A stretch of DNA of 46,132 bases, taken from contig JALLOF010000013.1 of NCBI GenBank assembly GCA_027717595.1, positions 1 to 46,132 of the forward strand, read 5' to 3'. A program made the position numbers and the translations under genes. This DNA comes from Nitrospinae bacterium AH_259_B05_G02_I21 (GTDB lineage: Bacteria; JADFOP01). The notes under the pieces are model-generated. The model did not search any database. It was given only the letters and a program-made list of their open reading frames with translations, and was not told where the DNA came from. Shown piece after piece: positions 1-9,900 of this stretch (position 1 is the stretch's first letter; each line of letters starts with the position of its first letter).

Positions 1-964
1 GGCGCAGTGTCACCTCGTAGTATGGCTCGAACAGGCCTTCTCCTGTATCGATTTCCAGCCTTTCTTGGTATCCCTCTAGGGTTGGACGCAAAATCTTTCG
101 GGCTCGCTTGGCCTGCGTTCCATGCCCCGGTGGCCTGTCAGCGAAGATCACCTGGTCGCCGTCCAGGGTAAGATGGTAATCATGGAACCTTCCCCCGTCG
201 GTGTAGGCCCGGGCCTCTATCTGACCGTCCGAGGGATTGACCCCTAGGATAACGAGGGCTTGATGAGCGTCCTTCTTTCCGTCCTGTAGAGGGTAGGTCG
301 CCGCCATGCGGAGGGAAAGGAACCGGCCGCCGGCCTCCCAAGCCCCAATAACCTCTTTCAAAAACCCACCAGGCCGATTCGCCCATGTGCCTTCGCCGTG
401 GAAATGCCCCAGTAGATAGTCGAGTTTGGTCAGAGCGGGGCTAGGCTTCTCATGGTCGTGAACGGGGTCAAACCGAAACGGTTGAGCGGTCCCGAGATCA
501 ACAAGGAGGGTGCCGGCAGAAGTCGCGCGGCTCACAAACTCGGTGACGGCTTGCAGGTCGCGTTCTTGAGCGAACTGCGCAAACATTTCGCAGCGCTCTC
601 CCACGCGAAGGGTGGCAACCGGCGCCTGCTTGCACGGCCCTTGGCACTCGGTCTGGGAAACGGAGCCCCCAAGCTCTCGCCCCATCCGCTCCAGCGCTTC
701 TCGGGATACGTTGGCATGGAGCCGCTCGCTACAAGGGCGGCCCCCGCAGAGAAAGAGATGCGACGGGCCATCGAAAAACCGCTTACGAGCGATTGCGAGA
801 GCCTCGTCCAGCTCAGCCCCTGTGGGCCGAATCTCGAGAAATTCCAAGTACGAGCGCCAGGTTCCCAGCGCTTGGTCCGACCAACTCCCTTGCACCCGTA
901 CGACAAAGGCTAGGGCAAGGACGGCCAGATCGTGCGTGTTGGGCGTTGCCAAATCAGTACTCAT
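1..964 (-). CDS. [2Fe-2S] thioredoxin-like ferredoxin fused to a lipocalin-like domain (3' end outside window)
   Basis: The frame is open from ATG at 964 to the left window edge, 321 codons without a stop, so the C-terminus is missing. The start has a purine-rich GAGGAA about 6 nt upstream. Residues about 70-150 look like a thioredoxin-like [2Fe-2S] ferredoxin: FLCGGRPC supplies the first two cysteines and ECQGPCKQAP the last two, the spacing expected in that family. From about residue 180 a second domain begins with LDYLLGHFHGEGTW and alternates short beta-type stretches, resembling the DUF1579/lipocalin group; this assignment is by eye. The ferredoxin part should bind a cluster and carry electrons in the cytoplasm, since no signal peptide is visible. 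The partner and substrate are unknown. Several plus-strand open frames here are shadows of this gene. Confidence 0.7.
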   Translation of the reverse strand, partial: MSTDLATPNTHDLAVLALAFVVRVQGSWSDQALGTWRSYLEFLEIRPTGAELDEALAIARKRFFDGPSHLFLCGGRPCSERLHANVSREALERMGRELGGSVSQTECQGPCKQAPVATLRVGERCEMFAQFAQERDLQAVTEFVSRATSAGTLLVDLGTAQPFRFDPVHDHEKPSPALTKLDYLLGHFHGEGTWANRPGGFLKEVIGAWEAGGRFLSLRMAATYPLQDGKKDAHQALVILGVNPSDGQIEARAYTDGGRFHDYHLTLDGDQVIFADRPPGHGTQAKRARKILRPTLEGYQERLEIDTGEGLFEPYYEVTLR

Positions 965-1264
965 GGTGGGTTCCTCGTCCTACTCTCCTGACAAAGTGAT
1001 GGAACAGAGCACGTGGATCACGCTCACCGCAGGTGCGTTGCCACCTTGTCGGCCAGCGACGGCAATGAAGGGGATGTCCGAACGACATGAGCGCTTGCTT
1101 GCTCTCTACAACATACACAAAGCTTGCCGGTATGGCAATAAATAACGCCGGTCGGGGTACACTCTCGGATGACATCCTTTCCCACGACTCGCTACATTAA
1201 GCATCCTACTGTGGAGAAGCGGGAGATGCTACGTATAGACGATGTTATTGTCCCCAATAGCACT
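965..1264. other. Intergenic stretch, nothing recognised
   Basis: About 300 bases lie between the divergent ferredoxin gene and the first mosaic repeat. No convincing gene, RNA or terminator is seen. Promoters for the minus-strand ferredoxin gene should lie here, but no clear -35/-10 pair stands out. Confidence 0.4.
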
Positions 1265-1421
1265 TTGACCTCCAGGGGCATAACCCCAGTAATATTAACT
1301 TTTCCCCTCCTACGCGAAAGTAACGATTTCCTGGGATAATCTTAACTACCTAAGGATTGCATAGGGAAACCGAAATTTACAAAACTCTAACTCTGAAAGT
1401 GGTACAATAAATGGGGGCAGC
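1265..1421 (+). repeat. Mosaic intergenic repeat, copy A
   Basis: This copy contains the family modules in order: CCTCCAGGGGC, a TAATATTAACTTTTCCC block, CGAAAGTAACGATTTC with CTGGGATAATC, then CTCTAACTCTGAAAGTGG followed by TACAAT and GGGGGCAG. The last module and the block before it recur almost unchanged at 1916-2060. The imperfect inverted pair GATT/AATC around CCTGGGA could form a short hairpin. It lies directly upstream of the gene at 1483. Confidence 0.75.
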
Positions 1422-1482
1422 TCAGCCGTCTATTATCTGATACCATCAGAATAAGACCAAAAAAATAAGAGGTGAAGTGCAA

Positions 1483-1830
1483 ATGAGCAACGTTTTAATG
1501 GTCATCGCACCATACTGGCATAATGGCACGTGGGTATTTGACGACGACACACATGACTTGGTGAAGGAGCCCTTTGTTGCTGGAGTGCCCGATATGATAG
1601 ACGAGTTGGTTGAAGACATCCCAAATGCAAGGGATGGGTTTAGACTCATATTTTCCGCCACGCCATTTCCAGGGTATCAGAAGGAGTTGGTTTGGGTTAG
1701 TGAGGAAATGGGAGGAAATTGGTATAAGTCAGTAGAGCCACCGATGGAGGGGTGGCTTTGCCCAGCACTTAATTATTATTTTGAGGCCGCCCCAGAGAAA
1801 ATTTTTGTCAAACCAGAACCACTGGGGTAA
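1483..1830 (+). CDS. DUF6717-like small protein
   Basis: 115 residues, no signal peptide and no membrane helix. The N-terminus MSNVLMVIAPYWHNGTWVFD, a central LVKEPFVAGVPDMIDELV and an aromatic C-terminal half with GGNWYKS and EGWLCPALNYYF match what I recall of the DUF6717 family. This is from memory, not a search. The ATG at 1483 is preferred over GTG at 1477 because AGAGGTG lies about 8 nt upstream of it. The function of the family is not known to me. The gene is bracketed by two same-orientation copies of the mosaic repeat, suggesting it travels or was duplicated as a cassette. Confidence 0.75.
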   Translation: MSNVLMVIAPYWHNGTWVFDDDTHDLVKEPFVAGVPDMIDELVEDIPNARDGFRLIFSATPFPGYQKELVWVSEEMGGNWYKSVEPPMEGWLCPALNYYFEAAPEKIFVKPEPLG

Positions 1831-1915
1831 TTTTAAAAACAACGGTTGTATCTAACAAGTGACATTCACCTACCTCCATTCGCCTTGCCTGTGGTAGAGC
1901 CTATCGAACTCCTTC
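1831..1915. other. Short spacer before repeat copy B
   Basis: No terminator-like hairpin is seen after the DUF6717-like gene. The spacer leads straight into the second repeat copy. Confidence 0.3.
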
Positions 1916-2060
1916 CACGATGAAATTGCCCCTGATAGCCCTCTGCCTCCAGGGGCATATTTCGGTTGAAATATTGACTTTTACCCTCTAAGGGAAAGTA
2001 ACGATTACCTGGGATAATCGTAACTCTAACTCTGAAAGTGGTACAATGAATGGGGGCAGG
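1916..2060 (+). repeat. Mosaic intergenic repeat, copy B (most complete)
   Basis: This copy shows the fullest module order: CACGATGAAAT, TGCCCCTG, CTGCCTCCAGGGGC, the hairpin ATATTTCGGTTGAAATAT, TGACTTTTACCC, GGGAAAGTAAC, the near-palindrome GATTACCTGGGATAATC at 2003-2019, TCTAACTCTGAAAGTGG, then TACAATGAATGGGGGCAGG. It has the same orientation as copy A. Related copies lie near 10.7, 13.3, 15.8, 44.2, 45.1 and 45.9 kb. Confidence 0.8.
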
Positions 2061-2190
2061 TCAAGAAGTGCTTGTAGCCAACAACTAAGTTCGATTGCCT
2101 TCCACCAGTTATTATGCCACCATCTGAGTCAGGATTCACTTGGTAACATAGTTAGCGACTCTCCCGAAGCGGTACGGCAAATCAGTCCCT

Positions 2191-2469
2191 CTACAAGCTG
2201 AAGAAACGTACGGTTTCGTTACGGCGGTTTTTCCAGATAACTGAACGATGGGCTTTAATTGTAACGTTCACGGGTTCCAAACCGCCCTCCAAGATCAGGA
2301 TAACGTTGACGCCGGAGGTGGAGGCTTGGTTGTCGACGGTGATAGTGCCGGTTTGTCGGTCGTTGCCTTCGACCGAGGAAACCCCGTAGCCGAAATGACC
2401 CTCTTCAGGAAAGGTTAGCCTTGCTTCAGCACGTGGTCTCAGCTCAATGTCCCATCGCATAGTGCTCAC
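2191..2469 (-). CDS. Small beta-rich protein, last gene of the multicopper oxidase cluster
   Basis: 92 residues starting MSTMRWDIELRPRAEARLTF, with alternating hydrophobic and polar residues typical of an all-beta fold. There are no cysteines, membrane segment or signal peptide. I do not recognise a family. It follows the FG-GAP gene by about 57 nt on the same strand and is probably cotranscribed with it and the giant oxidase. The Bacillus Mn oxidase MnxG is known to work with small partner subunits (MnxE, MnxF). A similar partner role here would be inference from position and size only. Confidence 0.6.
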   Translation of the reverse strand: MSTMRWDIELRPRAEARLTFPEEGHFGYGVSSVEGNDRQTGTITVDNQASTSGVNVILILEGGLEPVNVTIKAHRSVIWKNRRNETVRFFSL

Positions 2470-2526
2470 ACTCCCTAAATGCCTCGTTCTTTAATTTTGA
2501 TATGCATCGTTGGGAAGGCCTTTTTT

Positions 2527-3900
2527 CTAGTTGCCGTCTTTATAGTAGACACGAGTAGGCCCATCAGCAATTTGCACCACTAGATCAGGGATTCCGTCGC
2601 CGTCGACATCTGCCAATGCGACCTTATCAATGCGCCCACGCGAGTCCGGCAGTGGCATGGCAAGGCTAACTGGGAAGCCACCCGTGGCGTCATTGAAAAA
2701 AACCACAGCGTCTCGCCCAGGGGTTGCTACAACAAGATCGTTCCAGCCGTCGAAATTGATGTCTGAAGAGGTGATCAAATAGGGGTCGCTATCATCCACT
2801 AAAGAGGTAAAATCAATCCTGCTCCCACTTAGGCGAAGCGTTTTCCCTCGATTTAGGTAAATCTTTAGCGGCTCACCTCTTTTTCCATTGTAAAGAATGA
2901 GATCGGTGCGGCCGTCGTTGTTGACGTCGACCGCTGCGCTCAACGAATGGCTAGCTTGGTCCTTTGAATACTTCTCGTGGGAAAGTAGCTCTGCCGCAGT
3001 AAAGCGAATCTCGTCGTCGGCCAACCCTTCTACGCTCGCGTTACTTATCAATTTCCACCACTGCCATTGCCCACCTTCGGCTGTTCCTACTGCAGCGACA
3101 AGATCGAAGTCATAATCGTTATCTAGATCGATTGAGGTGGCATTGTACCAAGGATGGCGTCGGGGATCGACCTCGGGTACGGTCTCGAACCACTGATCCG
3201 TGACGTTTACGGTAGGCCCACCATTGTCAGGGACCCGGAATATTCCTTTGTTGCGAAACACTTCGACAGCGTCGCTACTTTTGCTCAGCCTTCCCAACCG
3301 CCAGCCACCTTTAATCATGCGGGAGAAGATCCTCAACCCCTTAACTCTCCTTACGTCGAAGTCGGAGGGCAGCATCTTATGGGAGGGCGTAGCCTTGAAG
3401 GCAAGCGGTAGAATGACGCCATGCATGAACCTTCCATTGTAAGTTGAAAGTGTTGTACTGCCGAAGTAGATGGGTCTTTTGAAGTCGCCGCGGATTCGAA
3501 TTGTTGTCAAATGGTCTTTGCCGCGAGTTCTGAATTGTGTTGTAAGAGCGGTCTTCGGAAACAGGCGGCTGGATAACTCTGTCAGGGGCGCAGTGAGAAC
3601 TTCGAAATTCTCATCGACGTTTACACTCAACCCTAGCTCCGAGTCCTCCGGCCGGCTAAGGTAAAAGAACACGTTATGGTCACCGTCTGAGCGCCGAAAC
3701 TCAATCGTGTCTCCAAGCGCGGCGTAAATCCTTAGGGCATTATCGATGCCCTTTCCGGAGCTCTGACCACGATACAACCAACGGGAACCGGAGGCAGTAA
3801 CTACGTGACGCTCTGCTGCTACGGCAGCATTGGCGTCCAGCGTTAGACCGGATAGTATCGCACCGAGGATCATTATGACGGTGCAAACTACCGAGGTCAT
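2527..3900 (-). CDS. Secreted FG-GAP (beta-propeller) protein with cupredoxin-like N-terminal domain
   Basis: 457 residues with a Sec-type leader: hydrophobic stretch VVCTVIMILGAILSGLTL followed by an Ala-rich cleavage region near residue 30. Residues about 30-180 look like a cupredoxin fold (GDTIEFRRSDGDHNVFF, later FMHGVILPL), but the usual Cys-x2-His copper motif is absent, so copper binding is doubtful. From about residue 245 there are four FG-GAP/VCBS calcium-type repeats: DLDNDYDFDL, DVNNDGRTDL, DINFDGWNDL and DVDGDGIPDL. The gene starts 21 nt after the giant multicopper oxidase stops, so they form one transcription unit. A role as an extracellular or periplasmic binding partner of the oxidase is inferred from this linkage. 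Confidence 0.85.
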   Translation of the reverse strand: MTSVVCTVIMILGAILSGLTLDANAAVAAERHVVTASGSRWLYRGQSSGKGIDNALRIYAALGDTIEFRRSDGDHNVFFYLSRPEDSELGLSVNVDENFEVLTAPLTELSSRLFPKTALTTQFRTRGKDHLTTIRIRGDFKRPIYFGSTTLSTYNGRFMHGVILPLAFKATPSHKMLPSDFDVRRVKGLRIFSRMIKGGWRLGRLSKSSDAVEVFRNKGIFRVPDNGGPTVNVTDQWFETVPEVDPRRHPWYNATSIDLDNDYDFDLVAAVGTAEGGQWQWWKLISNASVEGLADDEIRFTAAELLSHEKYSKDQASHSLSAAVDVNNDGRTDLILYNGKRGEPLKIYLNRGKTLRLSGSRIDFTSLVDDSDPYLITSSDINFDGWNDLVVATPGRDAVVFFNDATGGFPVSLAMPLPDSRGRIDKVALADVDGDGIPDLVVQIADGPTRVYYKDGN

Positions 3901-3921
3901 TTTTATAGTTCCTCCATTAGC

Positions 3922-6900
3922 TCATTCGTTTAATGGCAAGATGCTTGGATCCCCGGGAGGTAACACTAGAAATAGACCCCATTCCCCGTCCCTAAGCTGT
4001 GAACCGACGTGTGAACCATAAAGAAACATCGTCTCTGTCGGAACCGTAGAAGGCTTAATGTTGAACACAGACGAGACTCCTTGGGAAACAGCGGCCATGT
4101 GATTTGAATTTTCCGGGCTTCGGTAGTCGAATGGCCAGCGTCCACCATCTAGGAAGAAACTGTGATTTCGCAGGTTGCCCACCCCAGCAGCATGTATTTC
4201 GCGTATGACCACCTGATCACCAACGTGAGCACGCATAAGTGGGGTTGGTGGGTCTTTTTCAACATTCTCCGCGGAATAGTAATTTATAGCGACGTTCCCT
4301 CTGCTACCCAACCATCCGTCCTGTAAGAAGATGACAAACTCTCGGAACGACTCCTTACCATCACTTGACAGGATCCGAGCCTGCCAGCCTGGTGAATCAG
4401 CTTCTTCCGATGTCATTGGATGGAAGGTGGTACCGGGAGGCTCGACGATTAGGGCGCCAAACAGGCCGTGGAGCTGGTGGTGGGGGTCCGCAAAATCCCG
4501 CAGATAAATTACCCCCAGCTCTTGGTCGGCGGTAAAGAAGTAAGTTCGGGAGTCGCCTCGCACCACCAGGGAATGATTGTTGAGTCCCATCGCCGAGCCG
4601 TCGGAATCGATCACGTTGTACTTAAGCAAGCTGGCATGGAGCGATGTGATGGAACTCCAGGGGCGTTCAGGTTGCTGGTCGAAGACCCTGGACTCTTCGG
4701 GCAACAAGTTAGTCAGCTTTATCTCGATCTCCACCGGCAGAGACTGGTTATTTTCGTCCACACGTGCAGCGACCCGAAGCACTAAGGGTTCAGGGCGCTC
4801 TTTGAAACGCTTCCGCAGTAATCCAGTGAGTTCGTCGATATCTTTATCTTTTTCTGCCTTAATGCGTTTGCGGGTCTTTTCCGTAATACTCTCTGCCAGT
4901 TGCTTCTCCCTTTCCTCACGCAACTCTATGTAGGTGAGGGCGGGAGTGCCGGCGTCCGCCTGATCGCTCTGGAGGATCAACGATCTGGTCATGATGGTTC
5001 CGTGCACGGTGCAATCGAAGCGCAGCTCGGTGACTTCGCTCTGATCTTTCACCGTCGCCCGTGCCAGCAGTTTAGTGCCCGGGATAGGGCCCTGGAATCC
5101 TGTGGTTCCTTTGTTGTTCGGACCAAAAACTCGACCGAATTGAAGTCCTGCATCTTTTTTGAATTCCTCTACCTGTTCGAGGTCCAGGAAAACCTCGGCA
5201 TCCGTGAATTGCTGGAACGTGACCCCGTGGAAACCTCTTTCCACATGCCATTCAATCCTGTCCCCCGGTCTGACCTTCACCGTTGATCCAGGCGGGTCCA
5301 CACCATCGATGCTGACCTTCCAGATGTGTTGGTTTCCATTGGTAACACCACGGATCTTGATGAGACGTTCATTCGCCGCTCGACGAACGGGCACCTCCAC
5401 TTCCACAGCTGCAATATGGAACTTCATTGCATCGGGGTTGCTGACAGGCTCTTCCGCTGGCGGCACATTGATCTCAGTGATCACTATGTCTCCGGTCGGC
5501 TCCTGCCGGGTAGCTCCCCTCGGTGCACTACCATCCAGCTTCAAAAGGGGAGACCGGCCTCCTCGAATTTCGCCAACACTCCTGAGAAACACAATTTTTG
5601 GCGGTTCGCCGTCTTTGGTTTCGAACCTCAGGCTATTGGTTTTCGTGGCAAAGGGCACGTTGTCGGGAACGTTCCCCTCGTAATCCTCATCCAATGCCTC
5701 GATGGCTACGTCGAAGAAAAAGATTCGTGGATTTTCAGCTTTCCCCTGAAGGGCAGCTTTGTTGTCTTTTAATACGGACTCAGGAATAAAGACTTCTTCA
5801 GTGGCAACGTATGTTACACCGCGGTCGGATTTGAAGGGGTGCGATCGCGGCACAGTTACCGTGGCAGGTTTGCTCAGATACACCCGCACTGAGCCCTTGG
5901 CGCGCGCTCCACCGCCAGCATTGTTGGAGTAGACTCGAAGCAGTCCCCACTTCCCTGATTTGAACAAGTCATTAACGCCGGTACTGCCGTAGAAATAGTC
6001 ACCCGGCGCTGCCATCACCGTATCATCGAACCTGAAAGAGAATCCCTCGGACACTCCTACCAAAGCAAAGTCCCGTAACGTCGAGTTCGGATTGTTGAAT
6101 TCGTAGGGCCACCGGTGCCCATGCACTGTGAGGGTATGAATCTCATGGGTTCCCCCGGCCTCCGTACGAATCCAAATTGGATCGTTCGGATATGCACGCC
6201 ACAGGATGGTCGGCGGATCACCGTGGAGCAACGAGCTGAAGACGGCCTCGATACCGCCTTGGAGGAAGGGTTTTCTATTGATCCAGCCGATCGGTTCCAG
6301 GTTGGGGAATCGCTTCTTTTCGTCCTGAATTCGGTGTTCTAACTTCGCGCGCCGTAGGTTGATTGAATGCTTCGAGTCGTTGAACAAAGGCACAAACTCG
6401 CGGAAAGCCCGTGTATTTGGCTTGCCCCAATCGACACGGATTGTAGCCTCGGCCAGACTCTTTCGCGCGGAGCTCGAGGTAATTTTTTCTCCCTTATGTG
6501 CGTAGATTTCCTGGTCGGTTTCGGGGTCGTGATAGGTTGCCCCAACTGGCTCTATGATAGTGGCACCGAAGAGGCCATGAGGCAGGCTATTCTTGAGCAG
6601 CGAATGGTCGTGAAAGTAGACCGTCCCTAACTCAACGTCTGACCACCACCGATAATGCACTTGCTCGTCAAATTTAGCGGTCCCCGGAATTTGAACAAGG
6701 GCGCCCTTTTTTTTATCCCACCCTAAGGTGGGTCGGATGGAGGTTTCGTAATTCAGTCCAGCAACTGCCCCATCCGATGATTGAACATCGTATTGCACCA
6801 AGTGGGTATGGATCCCCACTTTGCTGTAATGACGGTTCTCGGTCTGATCCACTAAGGCGCTAGTTAGAGTGATATCAACAACATCACCAGCATTGGCGCG

Positions 6901-9900
6901 GATGACAAGTGGCTCGGCTCGCTTGCGTCCTGCCATGATATCTGGGACGTCATCCCGTAAGACGAATATTTGGGCACTTGAATCCACTCTCTTGGGAAGG
7001 CATTGGCCAAAGCAAAGACTGCCGGACATATTCACCCCGTGCACCGAGCAGACAAAATCGATGTCTCCGTTCTCCAGAACCCTCTCAACCGTTGCTGTGG
7101 CCAGAACCAGTTCGGTTTTTCCGTGATCGACCGTCATCCCTTTCGTTCCCCACGGATCTTCCCCGGGGATATTACCTCGTTTCGTGAACGGTTCATTCTC
7201 CACAACGCTGATGAACTCTTTGGCCCGTGTGTAGTTTGGAAATGTTAGTCCGTGCGGTAAATTTTTGCTGGTTACCTTCCAGGTAATGTTATCCCCTTTG
7301 TTCACCTTGATTTTGGCGCTCGTTTGGGTCCTGCCGTTGATTGTGGCGTGCCAACTACTAGTGTCTCCATCGATGCCAGTGAAGACGATTTTGCGTCCAC
7401 CTTGCCCAGCGCCGACGGCTTCGCCACTGATACGGGTACCGAATTCATTTGGATCTACCATGGCCCCTGAAAAGGTCGCGTAATCGATTAGCAGCTGCAG
7501 AGCCACAATGTCGTAGTGTTTCACGTTGGCTCTGGCCTGCTCCGCCTCCTCAGGAACCAATCCGCTTCCAGTCGATACACCAAGAGGGTAGCCCGGATCA
7601 TTGCGACCAAAGGTAGGCCCAAGATATGCAGTACCCTGGTGCAATGGGTCGTTAATTACTTTATACTTCCCTCCTGGCTTTTCGGGACGCACAAGCTTGT
7701 GTTTCGGCGCGAAGGGGGGACGCCTCCCCGCATGAGGAAGCAGGAAAGGATAAGCCAGGCGACCATCTTTTGGGTTAAACAGCAGCTTTGGCTCCCTCAA
7801 CGGTCCGCCATTGAGCTCCTCCTTACGGTCCACCCCAATGCCCTCCCCAAACGTGGGAAACCCGTCCGCGAAGTTAACGGCGGGAGCTTTTCCGTCGCAT
7901 CGAGCATCGTAGGGCTCTCCGAGAAAAATTGAATCGCCGTTCTGGTCCTCGACAGTCGTCCAGTTCCAAACGTTAGCGCGATTGATCTTTGTACCGCCGC
8001 CTTCACGGTCGCCGCGATCATCGGCCCACTCGTCACATTTCGGCTTGCCCGGAGTGGGAAGCTGCGCCCGAATATAAAGGAGGAGTTCATTATTAACGCT
8101 AGTAAGGCGCTTCCCAGCTAATGGCCCGTTGACAGGGACAGGGCCATTACCGGCCCTGACATTTTTGGCCAAAGTGGCAGAATCAACGGCGATTGGTGGA
8201 CGGGAATCTTTATCAACTCGGTCAGGGAGGGGTGCCAAACCGGGTTGATATGTCGTTCTGCGCTGGAGGGTGTTATATATGCGGGCGTAGGTCCACATAC
8301 CCTGAGTAACGTGATCAATGATGTGACAGTGAACGAGTACGTCCCCTACCGTCCGCTGTACACCGCCAGCACCACCTTCAATAAAGACATCAAACGTCTC
8401 TCCCGGCCCGAGCGTTTGGGAATCGATCCGCAAAGAGGTGGAAGTGGTGACATCCGGCTGCTCGGGAAATTGCGGTCTGCCCCACTTCGAGGGGTTGGTC
8501 AGGTTAGGCTTTCCGTTCTTCGCTTCCTTCTCTTGAATATTTGGTTGGAAACGCCATCGGTGGGCGTGGTGGTGGAAAACGTGGAATTGATCCCCGGTGC
8601 CTCCATGGACAATGCGATAGCGCATCGGATCGCCGACATAGAACCGGGGATGGGGTGTGGATGAGTCCCCATAGGTGTAGGCACTGTAGGCTAAGGATCG
8701 ATCATTAACGGTAAACGGCTGATCCCCGTCGGTTCGAGGCCGTGTGCCATCTTTCCTGGAATTGAAGATGTCACTAAAGGGCTCAGTTCTGTAGCTGATG
8801 GCCCGCGGGTTCTCTTCAATCAGGCCCTTGATTTTATTGTTTCCGAGATCATCGTGGAAGAAGAGCACGTACTCCCGAAATGCCGGTACGTTGGGGTCTT
8901 CGTTCGCGACAATAGCACCCCAGCCACTATTGATCTCCTTGTAGCCATTTGGGTCGACCTCATAGTTGCCGAAGCTGTCCACGCTACCCTCGACAATTTC
9001 ATAATGATCTGGATCGAAGTAGATCGAACCGGGGGGCTCAACAATCAGCGCACCGAACAGGCCATGGGCGATCTGGTCGACAGTCGCGTTAATTCCGTTA
9101 CTGAGATTTTCAGGCAATACCGGCTGGCTATGGAAGTAATAGGTGCCCTCACTGGCCTCATGATTGCCAATGCGCAACTCATATCGCAACTGAGGGCCGT
9201 CAGCCCCCCCACAGGCCACCGGCTTCGGCGCTGCGTTCCGGCCTGCGGCAGAGGGGTCCGAGGCATCACTGAGGGCCGAGCGATCGTAGGGGGCGCCATG
9301 AAGCAGGATGTTGGCGCGGAAGGCTTCGCTCAAGTTGTCACAATTCTGGTTCTCTGGCACTTGCAGGCGGTTAGTGAAGTCGATCACCACCGTCTCACCA
9401 CGGTTGGCACGGATCACCAGGGGCTGGACCGTCATCACCTTCACCTTCTCCTTACAGTCCAGCGGCGGTGATTTGCCCTCGCATTCCGGCGGGATCTTTT
9501 GAAGTTGCGCGTCTAAGAAGTGCCCCTTGAATGGATCCTTCAGATACAGATCGTCTTGGTGGCCGCTGCCGAAGAACAGGGGATCGTGGCCGGCGTTGAA
9601 GAACTCTAACTCTGCCCCCCTTTCAACCTTTGCACGGTCCTGCTCCAGGACGAAGATCTTACCGTCGGGATCATGGCCGCCGAATCGGTTGTAAACGATG
9701 TTGACCTTGATGGCTGCGACCTCGAAATGGCGGGCATTGGACGGCGGTTCAAAGATGATCGGAAGGGGCTTGACCGTCACATGAATTCCGGCGAAGTTGC
9801 CACGCTCCAATGCCTCCGGAGAGACCGGCTCCGAATTCTGGGCCAGGATCGTCTGCGCAGGCGTCGGTGTCAGTCCTCCCGGCAGTACGCCCATGCTCTG

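Noticed and set aside
452-1145. Plus-strand open frames of 68-177 codons
   Set aside because: They lie opposite the ferredoxin-fusion gene, have no ribosome sites and show shadow-type composition (Arg/Ser/Pro-rich).
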